Source of the DNA: Ascaphus truei
Lineage: Eukaryota; Chordata; Amphibia; Anura; Ascaphidae
Assembly (NCBI GenBank): GCA_036426205.1
Contig: CM071570.1
Coordinates: forward strand, 71,600,995 to 71,664,994
Direction: 5' to 3'
Length of the DNA: 64,000 nt
This document shows, in pieces, positions 1 to 9,190 of this stretch. Numbering within the stretch: position 1 is the stretch's first letter; every line of letters starts with the position of its first letter. Made by a program: the position numbers and the translations under genes. The notes below the pieces were generated by a model. It ran no database searches, was not told where the DNA came from, and worked only from the letters and a program-made list of their open reading frames with translations.

Positions 1-290
1 TGCAATTGTATGACATTTCATATACATTTGTGGAGCTGCTGATTTGTTGGCTTATATTTACAATGGCTGCTGGATTTATTTTAACATGCAATGTGGTGAT
101 TTTAAGATTAAAAATGCATGTTTTGATTTATGCATGTTTTATGTGTTTAATAATGGGCAAATAATCTATTATCCATATCTGGATAATAGTTATTTGGCAC
201 ATTATTGTACTGTAGGTGTTGGGGGGGGGGGGGATGTATGTATTGAATGTATAGGCCAGGTTTATTTATTTTACATTCAGGGTTGGTTCC

Positions 291-740
291 TTGGTTCTGC
301 GTGAGACCTCTGGAGACCACCTGCGGTATCCTCGGGTATCTCACGGGTATCAGGCTGGTGGTTCCACGGGTGACACCTTCGGGGAAGTACCGGTGGCCTC
401 ACATCTGTGGGGGCACTGCGGACCCGTAGTGTGCGGGGAAGAACCGGTGGTCCCACATCCGTGGGGGCACCGCGGACCTGTTGTGAGCACTTGTGAGTCC
501 CAGACCCCCGTGAGAACCACCCGAGGCCCCGCAGACACCTGTGAGTCTGACCCAGGGCTCCCAGACATCTGCGGGCCTACTGTGGGGACCCATTTGTGGC
601 CCACGGTGACCCGCGGAGACCAGCTGGGGGCCATGGCGCTTGGCGGGACCCACCAACAGGCCTCCAGAACCTGTGTGAAACAAGTTGCTGGTACCCTGTA
701 GGTCTGTCAGGTGACCCGCCAGGCCCACCGGAGACTCGCA
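291..740. repeat. GC-rich decayed minisatellite block of the foldback arm
   Basis: This block consists of irregular repeats built around GTGGGGGCACnGCGGACC and CAGACCC/CCACC boxes. Homologous blocks occur in the complete foldback element at 38880-39300 (inverted) and 42690-43110. Several overlapping reading frames on both strands are open because the sequence is GC-rich and repetitive. No frame looks like a protein. Confidence 0.6.
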
Positions 741-1118
741 TGGGGCTGGGGTATGAACCCTGTATTTAAAAGGATAAATTATGTATTTATGGGTGGGCAC
801 AAGGGGTGGGTTATGTATTTAATAAATAGAATGATGTTTATTGTGGGGCAGTGTGTTGTTTTTATTGTGGGTACTGGGGGTGGGGGGAAGGGGTATTGTC
901 CCCAAGGGTACGTGGGTAGGCCTCCCTTGTGGGTAGTGGGTGAGGGTGGTTAGGCCTCACGGGGTGGGGGGTTAGTGTGGGAGGGTATGTAGGCCTCCTG
1001 AGTGGTGGGTGAGGGTGGATTAACCCCTTAATGACTTTAGCGGTTAATAACCGCTATGGTGATTAAGGGGTTAGGGGACATTACATTGGCTATTGTAATT
1101 GTTGTGCATGTTTTGCAG

Positions 1119-1186
1119 CACCGTAGGGGCATGGCCAGAATGAAGATGAGGATGAAGATGGCCTTCATCGTGGGTGCCTGTAAAAG
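1119..1186 (+). other. Mini-exon-like block with splice acceptor and donor
   Basis: A 68-bp segment is preceded by a TTTTGCAG acceptor-like motif and followed by GTAAGT. It can encode an acidic stretch with EDED. The equivalent position in the other arm copy (43476-43539) has the same TTTTGCAG and a GTGAGT donor. Conservation of both motifs suggests this was an internal exon of a transcript made from the foldback element. Splicing itself is not shown. Confidence 0.35.
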
Positions 1187-1251
1187 GTAAGTGTAAAATG
1201 TTTTGACTGTATTTATTGAATGTTATATGTATTTAAAATGGCCAAGTGCAT

Positions 1252-2460
1252 TATTAAAATAAATAATATTGACGCTCACCAAATGTCCATAGAATATATA
1301 CACATAGATAGGAGGTGCATACGGGAGATGATAGCATATATCAGAACAGGAAGGGGTTAAGAGAGAAACACCCAAAAGAATTCCTATGTGCACTCACCTA
1401 TACTATTAAATGGCTGGGAAGGATTCAATCCCTGGGTGAAGACCCATACACCATTTACTAATTTACAATAAAATATTTTAAGATACAGATATGCAAAGAC
1501 AAACACAATTGTTAAAAGAAACAGGGAGTGGGTGCTAGGAGTGGAGTGGGCTATGTAACCCTATATAGTCAGCAACCTGCTAGCAAATATTTAACCCTGT
1601 TGGTAAATCATACCAGACTACTGCATGAAGCCTTCTATCAAACACTCACTCATATATACTAGGCGAGGTGTAGGCATAACATAGTCATGAGTAGGACTTG
1701 GAACACATCTAATCTATATATGTAGACGGTTACTCAGAATGTCCTACCCCAAGGTAATTGGTGCTGCACTGTGCCGGTAATTGAAACATATATCTGCCAG
1801 AGTCCCTAAGTCTGTAGGGTATATATTAAAAGCCTCCTAGATCGGGGGATGTGTAAGGGGTCTGCAATAGAGATATCCGTTACATTAACTCAAATTCCTC
1901 CCTGTGTGGGGTCCCGGCTCGCAAGTTTGCAACATGGAAATAAACCCGTTACAATGTATGTATATTGTTTAACAGCAAAGTAGCAGGACGGCTCTGCAGT
2001 GCAGTGTAAGAATAACTAATACACTGATGCGGTCTGAGCTCGGCAGTATACAACCTGGTCATCCATGGCAGAACCAGCTCACACGCTACTCTCCGCTCCG
2101 CACTCACTGATGACTTCGCAGATATGACGTCATAAAAACACCGACGATCGTTTCGCGCACCTGCGCTTTGTCAAGGTGTCCTTTCCCACCTTGACAAAGC
2201 GCAGGTGCGCAAAACGATACATGTACTGCTAGTAATTTTTAAACTGATGTACGTGCAATACTCACCTGTTTTATCACATTATAATTTTATATATACTACA
2301 CTATGAGGTTTTTTGCGCTGTTTCTTTTGTCATTGTAAATTAGTAAATGGTGTATGGGTCTTCACCCAGGGATTGAATCCTTCCCAGCCATTTAATAGTA
2401 TAGGTGAGTGCACATAGGAATTCTTTTGGGTGTTTCTCTCTTAACCCCTTCCTGTTTTGA
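1252..2460. mobile_element. PLE-derived non-autonomous insertion with 9-bp target duplication
   Basis: The insertion is flanked by a perfect direct repeat CAAGTGCAT at 1243-1251 and 2461-2469. It interrupts the foldback arm, whose sequence resumes at 2470. An inverted repeat of about 128 bp joins 1341-1468 with 2332-2460. The right arm abuts the duplication, whereas the left arm lies 89 bp inside. The interior has no protein ORF. At 2141-2219 it carries inverted PLE-junction motifs of the TTGACAAA...GAAACG type. An inverted-repeat insertion with a variable target duplication fits a Penelope-like or other target-primed mechanism better than cut-and-paste. Confidence 0.6.
2141..2219. repeat. 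Palindrome of two degenerate hammerhead-like PLE junctions
   Basis: Two inverted copies face each other at 2147-2178 and 2188-2218. Read on the minus strand, the left copy contains TTGACAAA, a perfect GCGC/GCGC stem with AGGT loop, GAAAC, a GATC loop and GTC. That is hammerhead-like geometry, but the usual CTGANGA core is replaced by TTGACAA, with changes at the C3 and G8 positions. It is therefore probably catalytically dead. The right copy has AAAAC in place of GAAAC. Confidence 0.45.
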
Positions 2461-3581
2461 CAAGTGCATATATTTGGATAATAGTAATTTTGGCCATTAC
2501 TGTATAGTATGTGTTAGGGGGGTGTATTTAGTTATAATTATTGTTTATTATTTGTGGAGGTGCAACATTGGTACCGCAGGCCCGCGGGTACCCCGGGACT
2601 CCCGCGGGGACCCCCGCTTGGTGAGCCGGGGACCCCCGGACACCCGCGCTCCCTCGGGGACCCCGCGGGGTCAGCCGGGGACACCCGCCGGCCTGCTGTA
2701 TGGGTTTTGCGCATGCGAAAATAAAAAGCAAGAATTTTTTCTAAGTCCAGATTTCTTTGCGTCTACTCTGACCTGGCGTGTTCTGATCAACGCAACTTTC
2801 GCGTACGCTAAGGTTGCGTTGCTTAGTGCATCCCGCTTAAGGGCAGAATTTAACGCAAACTGGGTTGTGAACGAGCAAAGTTGGACTTAGAAAAAATTCC
2901 TGAAAAAAGTCATTTTTAGATCGCAAAGTGCCTGTTTGCGTTGCTTAGTGCATCGGGTTGAGCAAAAAATCACGTTCGAAGAGCACTTTGCAGTCTAAAA
3001 GTGACTTAACGGAGCTTAGTGCATAGCCCCCATAGTTACATAAGTGAACAGGGTATACATTATATACGACATTGCATGCACAGATAGAGATAATATATAT
3101 TATAGGCATATGTAACAGTTGCAGATCAGATTAAAATGTGAGACAGCTTTTGTTTTGAAAGAACTTAGAATGGTGGTGGCTGTGAGAGTCTCTGGTAGAT
3201 TGTTCCAGTTTTGGGGTGCACGGTTAGAGAAGGAGGGCGGCCAGATACTTTACTGAACCTTGGGTCCATTTATAGTCTTTTGGAGTCAGATCTCAGATGA
3301 TAAGTGCTGCATTTGGTAGGGGTGAGGAGCTTGTTCAGGTAGATGGGTAGCTTGACCAGAAAGTATTTGAAGGCTTGACAGGAGAGATGAACTTTGCGCC
3401 TAGACTCAAGTGATAACCAATCTACTGTAGTTCTTTGAGCATTTTTGCAGTGATGTGTGTTGTAGTTGCATTGGAGAACAAAATGGCATATTGAATTTTA
3501 TAGGGTATCAAGTTTGCTAAGGTGGGTTTGGGGTGCCGAGCCATATACTATGTCCCCATAGTCGATAATTGGCATTAGCAT

Positions 3582-3875
3582 CTACTTTGCGATACGCTTT
3601 CTGACCAGCAGACATAGGGAGGATTTGTTCCTGTAAAGTACACCTAGGTTGGCGTTGGTTTTGGATGTCAGGGTATCAATGGGCATATAAAATGTTAAAT
3701 GGGAGTCAAACCATATGCCCAAGTATTTAAAACTAGTAACAGGAGTTAGGGTGGTGTTAGCATTGGTTCTGATCTGGAGCTCAGTCATTAGAAGCTTAAA
3801 AAATGTAGCCTTGGTCCCAAATACCATTGTTACAGTCTTGTCAGTGTTTAAAAAGATTTGTTTTGGGAAATCCAA
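3582..3875 (-). pseudogene. LINE reverse transcriptase, C-terminal fragment
   Basis: An open segment of 97 codons on the minus strand contains FKYLGIWFDSHLTF, the conserved region just after the RT catalytic palm in CR1/L2-like elements. The homologous reading continues leftward out of frame, with motifs such as DYGDIVYGSAP and LESRRKVHLSCQAFKYF near 3390-3560. The segment lies six bases beyond the YADD-containing fragment in the direction of transcription, in a different frame, so a small indel separates them. The homology covers the thumb and C-terminal region of the LINE protein. It is a decayed copy with no sign of current function. Confidence 0.75.
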
Positions 3876-3881
3876 TTCCAG

Positions 3882-4262
3882 TCAGATTGAAAAGTCAGAT
3901 TGAAATATGTGTTCAAGGTCAGAGAGGCTAGGGCTGTGTGCATAAAAGATTATGTCATCTGCATACAAGTGTATTGAAGCTCCCTTACAAGCTGTAGTAA
4001 GCTCATTGATGAACACTGAGAAGAGTAGGTGCCCCAGAACCGAACCTTGCAGGACACCACAGGTGATATCCAAGGGGTTGGAGTTAGAGCCTGAGATAGA
4101 CACATGTTGGGATCTACCTGATAGGTAGGAATGAAACCAGTTTAAAGCATGCTTCCCTATTCCAGAGCACTGAAGTTTGTTAGACAAAATAACATGATCA
4201 ACAGTATCAAAAGCCTTTGCAAAATCTAGGAATATTGCACAAGTGAGGTGTCCCAGTTCCAT
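3882..4262 (-). pseudogene. LINE reverse transcriptase, catalytic palm fragment
   Basis: This minus-strand segment of 126 codons carries the RT fingers/palm motifs. LDFAKAFDTVDH (first catalytic aspartate) lies near residue 12, CGVLQGSVLGHLLFSVFIN near residue 70, and LYADDIIFY (YxDD box) near residue 100. RT copies the element RNA at a nicked target site. The fragment ends in a stop soon after the YADD box, and the N-terminal RT part between 4262 and 4845 is broken. The catalytic residues are still present, but the element cannot encode a full protein. Confidence 0.85.
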
Positions 4263-4844
4263 TCCACACTGGATTTCATTGCAAACTTTTAGCAGGGTAG
4301 TTACGGTGGAGTGTTTGGGGCGAAAGCTAGATTGGAATTGGCTAGTGAAATTTATCTTGTACAGTAATCACTTAATTGGGAGTGAACACATTTTTCGATG
4401 ACTTTGGATAGTATTGGGAGAAGAGAGATTGGCCTGTAGTTTGAGACAGTGTTTTTGCCCCCACTTTTGAAGATTGGGACAACTTTGGCAGTTTTTCAGG
4501 TTTTCTTAGGGATATGGCCTGCAGAGAGATTAGAGTTTACTATGGAAGCAATTGGTTTGGCAATGGCTGGGGCACCAAGTGTTAGGAACTTGATTGCAGT
4601 AAGTCAGGTCCACATTGGCTGCTTAGTTTTAATTTGAGGAGCGCTTGTGTAATCTGCTCTTCGGATAATGGGACAAATTGAAAATTGAGAGCAGTGTTGG
4701 GAGAGGGTGGGGCTATATGGGATTAGAATGAGGCTTATGTTTGTGGTTTGGGTTGCATTTAATTAATAAGTTAGTAGCACCCCCCACAAAGTAATCATTG
4801 AATGCATTTGCAATGTCAGTGGGATTTGTCAGAGTAATATCCTC

Positions 4845-5426
4845 CTAAGTGATATGACTTGGTTGTTGATGGCTAGAAGGCTGGAATATATTATTGATAA
4901 CCTTCCAGAAGTTAGCTGGGTTTGATGTATTCTGGTGAAGATTGTCAGAGTAATATTGTGCGTTTACATGTCTTGTTTGCCTTGTGCTCATATTCCGCAG
5001 GCATCTGTAGTGATTAATATCCTTGGTAGTACCAGTTACTTTGTAGCTTTCCCACAAGGCATCCCTGAAATGGTAGAGAGCTATAAGGTCAGTTGTAAAC
5101 CACGGAAGGTGGGCCCCCCGTACTCTTATTCTGTGTAGTGGAGCATGGGTATCACAGAGTTTTAAGAACTCGGATTGGAAATAGTCAAGCGCAGAATCAG
5201 GGTCAGGAATTAAGTCAATTCTGTACCAAGGGCAGTTGGTAAGGTCAGCCACAAACTGTTGTGGGTTAAAGTTTCTAAACTTTCTAGCGAGGAAAACTTT
5301 AGGGCTTGATTGGGGTGGTTTCATTTTCCTTACACAGTACACTATTGCATGATCACTGAAAATATCAGGAAAGATGACAGAGGATTGGATTCTTCTGGGA
5401 TTTGAGGAGAGAATCCAATCTAGCAA
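4845..5426 (-). pseudogene. LINE endonuclease C-terminus and EN-RT linker
   Basis: This 193-codon minus-strand segment begins with LDWILSSNP and has FSDHAIVYC near residue 24. That is the SDH motif of the apurinic-like (exonuclease/endonuclease/phosphatase) domain, followed by the basic linker typical of CR1/L2 elements. The endonuclease nicks target DNA to prime reverse transcription. Further upstream, near 5550, GDFN can be read in a neighbouring frame. The N-terminal half of the domain has been displaced to 13548-13830 by the gypsy insertion. Confidence 0.8.
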
Positions 5427-5647
5427 GAATGGTTGTAAGATTTCAGGTTTGTCCGTGTGGGTTGGGAAATGCGTTAGGTTAAGTGACTTGAGTTGTTTCT
5501 GGTTTTGTGGATTTTAGGGTCGAGCCAATTGTAGTTAAAATCCCCAAGAACTAGCAGCTCACTCTTCTCAGTCAGAGAGGAAATGGAGCCAAAAAACGGG
5601 TGATATCAGTCAGGGACTGTAAAGGGGCTTTAAGGGGGCTGTAGATG

Positions 5648-6441
5648 TGTTAGGAATGTGAGCACACAGCGCCACAGGCAGAGCTCACGGCTCTCTCCTT
5701 ACACTGCTCAGACCCTTCCGCTACAACCACGTAAGCCCCCTTCAGCTGCATCACTTACCCGTCGGCATGGTAGGAAGCTCCACGAGGTACTTCCTCCATG
5801 CTCTACACTGCAGCCGACAGCGCGGAATCGCCGCTCTGCACGCACGCGCGCACCCCACGTTGCTTCCTCTCATGTGCACGTTGGACTTACAGCACATACA
5901 CAACAGCCCCTGAACTTATCTCCGCTCAGGCTCCGCCCCCAAACACCGCACGGTTACAATCTGGCTCTTGCTGAGTGTAACCTGGGCTCTAGGAACAGCA
6001 GCCAATGCGCTGAAACTCCCTGGGCTCCTCCAGGCACGCCCCCTCTCCTGGTTGGCTGTTCCAGCTTTATATACCCTCTCTGTTCTGTGCTTCCTCACTC
6101 ATCATAGTTTATGTATGGGTGATTCACAGTGCTTGTTCTTTGATTATCTCGGTTTTGACGCGGCTTGGCAGACTTCCCCCTTTGGCTCTCGACTTCGGAT
6201 TGTTCCTGTTTACGTACCTTCTGGCTCCCTTCTACCACGGCTCTCACCTCGATCCTTCCGTACTTCTCCTACCCCTGATCTCGGAAACGGCAACGACCAT
6301 TCTTCTGGAAAAAACATTACCGGCAAGTATTCACGCAATACTCCCCATCTGGCCTGGCATCATCTAATACCACAACTCGGACACGTTCCTCGCTCTGTCG
6401 GTGTGTGTATTCATACCTGCCACCTCAGTTCTAGGGACAGG
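5648..6441 (+). repeat. 5' LTR of the gypsy element
   Basis: It begins TGTTAGGAATGTGAGC and ends near CTAGGGACAGG. It is closely matched by 12760-13547, with scattered substitutions and small indels. A TATA-like TTTATATACCC lies at about 6065-6075, so transcription would start shortly downstream. Open frames within it are incidental. The exact 3' edge is uncertain by about two bases. Confidence 0.9.
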
Positions 6442-6472
6442 TCTGGTCTGCGGGCTACTCTGGTGTAACATT

Positions 6473-6716
6473 ATGACGAGCCCACAAGACGTAGACCAGG
6501 CCGAACTAAGGCAAGCAATCTCTACGCTGATACAGCAAAACCAGGCCATGGCTGATCAGATTATGGCCCTAACACGCCAAATGGCCAAACGTTCGGCTCA
6601 TGTACCGGAAGCATCTGTACCTCTTTCTCCTCCACAGGTTGCGGAACCAGTCAGACCCAGCACTCTGGACGTGAAGATACCGCCTCCCAAGCCGTACGCT
6701 GGCAACCCGCAGGAGT
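6473..6716 (+). pseudogene. Gypsy gag, N-terminal part
   Basis: The ATG at 6473, about 30 bp after the LTR, starts MTSPQDVDQAELRQAIS. A glutamine-rich coiled segment and a proline-rich linker follow, ending in KPYAGNPQE at the insertion point. Gag forms the particle that packages element RNA. The reading is cut at 6716 by the 600-bp insertion; homologous gag sequence (CRGFLNQCEVQFE) resumes at 7321. The start was chosen because it is the first ATG after the LTR and matches the usual N-terminus of this family. Confidence 0.85.
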
Positions 6717-7320
6717 GGTGGAAAGAGAAAACTCGGGCGCTACCTCTGTGTACGATAAGGGTAGGGGAAAATAAAAGTGTGGTTACAACCTTAGGAGTTC
6801 TTAAGGTATCCTTCTGCTTCTTGATCTCTTCCTGTGACTCAAAAAAAAACAAAAAAGGATCTACCCAGGATCCTTAATTGTACAGGGAAACAAGAGAAGG
6901 AAATGGGGGAGCTGTTTGCTGAAGTTTAAAGAAACCTCCCCAAAGACTGCACTCACACGTGCCCGTGTGAGTGTTTACATGATTTTTATCCCTGTTTTAT
7001 TCCCTTAGACGTTTTGACATTTTTTCTGTTCATATATTCATCTATTTATTCCGAGGGTGATACTGCATAAAAAAGAACGAGGAGCAGAAGTACATAGGTG
7101 GAGAGAGAAGAAGAACTACACAAGACAAAGAGGAGAAGATCTAAAGATACTTTGATGCGACAGCATTTGCATAAGGCCGTGTAAGTGTTAAGAGTTAGTA
7201 CACACTTTAACACCCTCACTGTTCACTGTTTCAGGGATTCACACACCTGAACCATACTTTGTTCCATTTCACCCCTCAACCTGTGCTCCCCCATTTCCTT
7301 CTCTTGTAACCCGCAGGAGT
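6717..7320. mobile_element. Insertion with inverted repeat and 13-bp target duplication inside gag
   Basis: AACCCGCAGGAGT occurs at 6704-6716 and again at 7308-7320, and gag is restored across it. Within the insert, a perfect 23-bp inverted repeat joins 6890-6912 with 7285-7307. The right copy abuts the target duplication, whereas the left copy lies 173 bp inside. The insert has no coding sequence. A 13-bp duplication points to target-primed retrotransposition. The asymmetric inverted repeat resembles the insertion at 1252-2460, though the two share no obvious sequence. Confidence 0.75.
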
Positions 7321-8027
7321 GCAGAGGTTTCCTTAACCAGTGCGAGGTTCAATTTGAAATTGCACCCCTTCAGTACGACACCTACCAGAAGAAGGTAGCC
7401 TACGTGTACAACCTACTGACAGGCAGCGTGCTGGCATGGGCCTCGACAGTCTGGGAGTTGCGCCTGGACTTGACACAAGACTACCTAGCCTTCAAGGGTG
7501 TGTACCGACAAGTCTTTGATTCCCCAGCGCACCGGGATATGGTGTCTGTTTCCCTCCTCCAGATAACTCAGGGGCGAAGATCGGTGACACAGTATGCGGT
7601 GTAATTTCGCACGCTCGCCGCAGATATGAACTGGGAAAAAGAGCCGCTCGGCTCCGTCTTCTGGCAAGGTCTCTCGGAGTCCATCAAGGACGAGCTTGCT
7701 CGGCAACCCAGGCCAGACCAACTGGAGGCGCTCATCGACTTTGCCGTACGCATTGATCAACGCATCCAGGTACGACGCTCGGAGCATCAGCATGCCCGGC
7801 CTCTAACCTTCCAAGCAACCTTCCCCAACTCTCCTCTGGTCCCTAGACCGACTCCTTCGCAGCAGCTGACACTGGAGCCTCCCGAGCCAATGCAATTAGG
7901 GATGCAACAGATCCGGAAACCACTACGACAACTCCGCTACGCCGGCAGACCCTGTTTCTACTGTGGATCTCCTGAACATCTGGTCCGTGCATGCCCTTTG
8001 CATCGGGGAAATAGGAACACTCAGTGA
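7321..8027 (+). pseudogene. Gypsy gag, capsid and zinc-knuckle part
   Basis: The reading resumes with CRGFLNQCEVQFE and continues through the capsid-like region (LLTGSVLAWA, GVYRQVFDSPAHRDM). An in-frame TAA at 7602-7604 replaces what is normally a glutamine codon. The frame then continues to a CCHC zinc knuckle, CFYCGSPEHLVRAC, near 7951-7995, which binds element RNA. It ends at TGA 8025-8027, overlapping the start of the protease frame. One nonsense codon and the upstream insertion make it non-functional; the domains remain clear. Confidence 0.85.
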
Positions 8028-8462
8028 GTATGGAGGGGCTCTCACTGGGTGTTATCTCTTCTCGTCCCCTCCCCAAGGAGGCACTGCCTAAGAAACTTAC
8101 GATTCCTATTTCTCTCGCAGGTGCTGAGTTTCGCACATCTACTGCTGCCTTTATTGACTCTGGTGCTGGAGGAAACTTTGTAGACCTTGATTTTGCCAAA
8201 CAGAACTGGATACCTTTGGTGAAGAAGGCCCAACCTATCTCTTTGGTTGTGATTGACGAACGTTCGCTGTCTCCGGCCTTTATCTCGCTACAGACCGTAC
8301 CTACTCCCATAGCGAGACCCTGGTCCTTGATGCCATCCAGGCCCCAGGTTCACCGGTAACCCTCGGCCTACCTTGGTTGCAGAAGAACAACCCTCCAATT
8401 GACTGGGTCTCACCTACCCCCATCACCTGGACCAAGGTCAGGGAAGTCACCCAAACTCTTGG
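8024..8462 (+). pseudogene. Gypsy aspartic protease
   Basis: The reading shows AFIDSGAGGNFVD, the DSG active site of a retropepsin-like protease that would cut the Gag-Pol polyprotein. After a frameshift near 8315 the homologous reading continues as LDAIQAPGSPVTLGLPWLQKNNPPIDW, the usual end of the protease in this gypsy group. It overlaps the end of gag by four bases in a different frame. The catalytic residue is intact, but the frame is broken. Confidence 0.8.
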
Positions 8463-9185
8463 CTAACACAATGACTCAGGATTCCATTCTTCCCCCAGTG
8501 TTCCACCCTTTCCACGAGGTCTTTAACAAGGTCTGCTCAGAATAATTTCCTCCTCTTCGGTCCTACGATTGCCCCATCGATTGTGTCCCAGGATACACCT
8601 TGCCCAAGTCCAAGACTTACCCATTGTTGATACCTGAGTCTCAAGCCATGGAAGACTACATAAAGGAGAATCTTGAGAAAGGATTCATACGGCCCTCCAA
8701 TTCTCCGGCGGGAGCGGGGTTCTTCTTCGTGAAGAAAAAGGATGGTACTCTGAGGCCATGTATTGATTACCGGGGCTTGAACGGTATCACCATCAAGAAT
8801 CGCTATCCTCTCCCCTTGATCACGGAACTCTTCGATAAACTGCGAGGGGCTAAGATCTTTTCCAAATTGGATCTCCGTGGGGCTTACAACTTGGTCCGCA
8901 TCAGGCAGGGCGACGAGTGGAAGACGGCCTTCAACACCCGCAGTGGGCATTATGAGTACCTCGTCATGCCTTTTGGTTTATGTAACACCCCCAGCCGTCT
9001 TTCAGGACTTTATTAATGACGTATTTCGTGAGGTGCTCAACATCTTTGTTATTGTCTAATTAGATGACATTTTGATCTTCTGCAAGAATCTCCAGGATCA
9101 CATTCGTCACACCTCGTACGTCCTCTCACGTTTACTGAAACATAACCTGTTCGCCAAACTAGAGAAGTGTACCTTCCATCAATGC
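8463..9185 (+). pseudogene. Gypsy reverse transcriptase
   Basis: RT motifs can be read in order: [40 protein letters not shown], and [14 protein letters not shown] frameshift follows near 8990, then [19 protein letters not shown]. The catalytic YLDD box has lost its tyrosine: the codon is TAA (9057-9059), followed by LDDILIF. This would truncate the polymerase at its active site. Reading stops at 9185, where a second LTR-type element is inserted, and RT resumes after 10638. RT copies the genomic RNA into cDNA in the particle. Confidence 0.88.
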
Positions 9186-9190
9186 TCTAC

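Larger units (their letters stand above)
1..3031. mobile_element. Right arm of a Harbinger-like foldback element (window-truncated, interrupted)
   Basis: Positions 1-1251 and 2470-2700 match, in the same order, the right arm of the complete foldback element at 42560-43770. The shared landmarks are a G-run after a TGTTGG box, a GC-rich block of decayed repeats, and a stem of the type TTAACCCCTTAATGAC. The right end near 3021-3031 reads, on the minus strand, GGGGCTATGCACTAAGC, which resembles the terminal inverted repeat at 37125. The left half lies outside the window. There is no transposase. An insertion occupies 1252-2460. Assignment to Harbinger rests on the TIR and the TTA duplication of the complete copy and is an inference. 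Confidence 0.65.
3035..5647 (-). mobile_element. Non-LTR retrotransposon, CR1/L2 group: 3' portion, split by a gypsy element
   Basis: This is a minus-strand LINE. From right to left it reads endonuclease C-terminus, linker, reverse transcriptase and RT C-terminal region, ending in non-coding sequence near 3035. Its endonuclease N-terminus lies at 13548-13830, beyond the inserted gypsy element. The EN motif GDFN can be read on the minus strand near 5550. Several frameshifts and stops separate the open segments, so the copy is dead. CR1/L2 group is assigned from the RT style (DFAKAFDTVDH, YADD); the exact clade would need a tree. Confidence 0.85.

Noticed and set aside
399..800. 133-codon minus-strand frame and its plus-strand partner
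   Set aside because: They lie in a GC-rich decayed minisatellite. Homologous blocks at 38880 and 42690 have different, interrupted frames.
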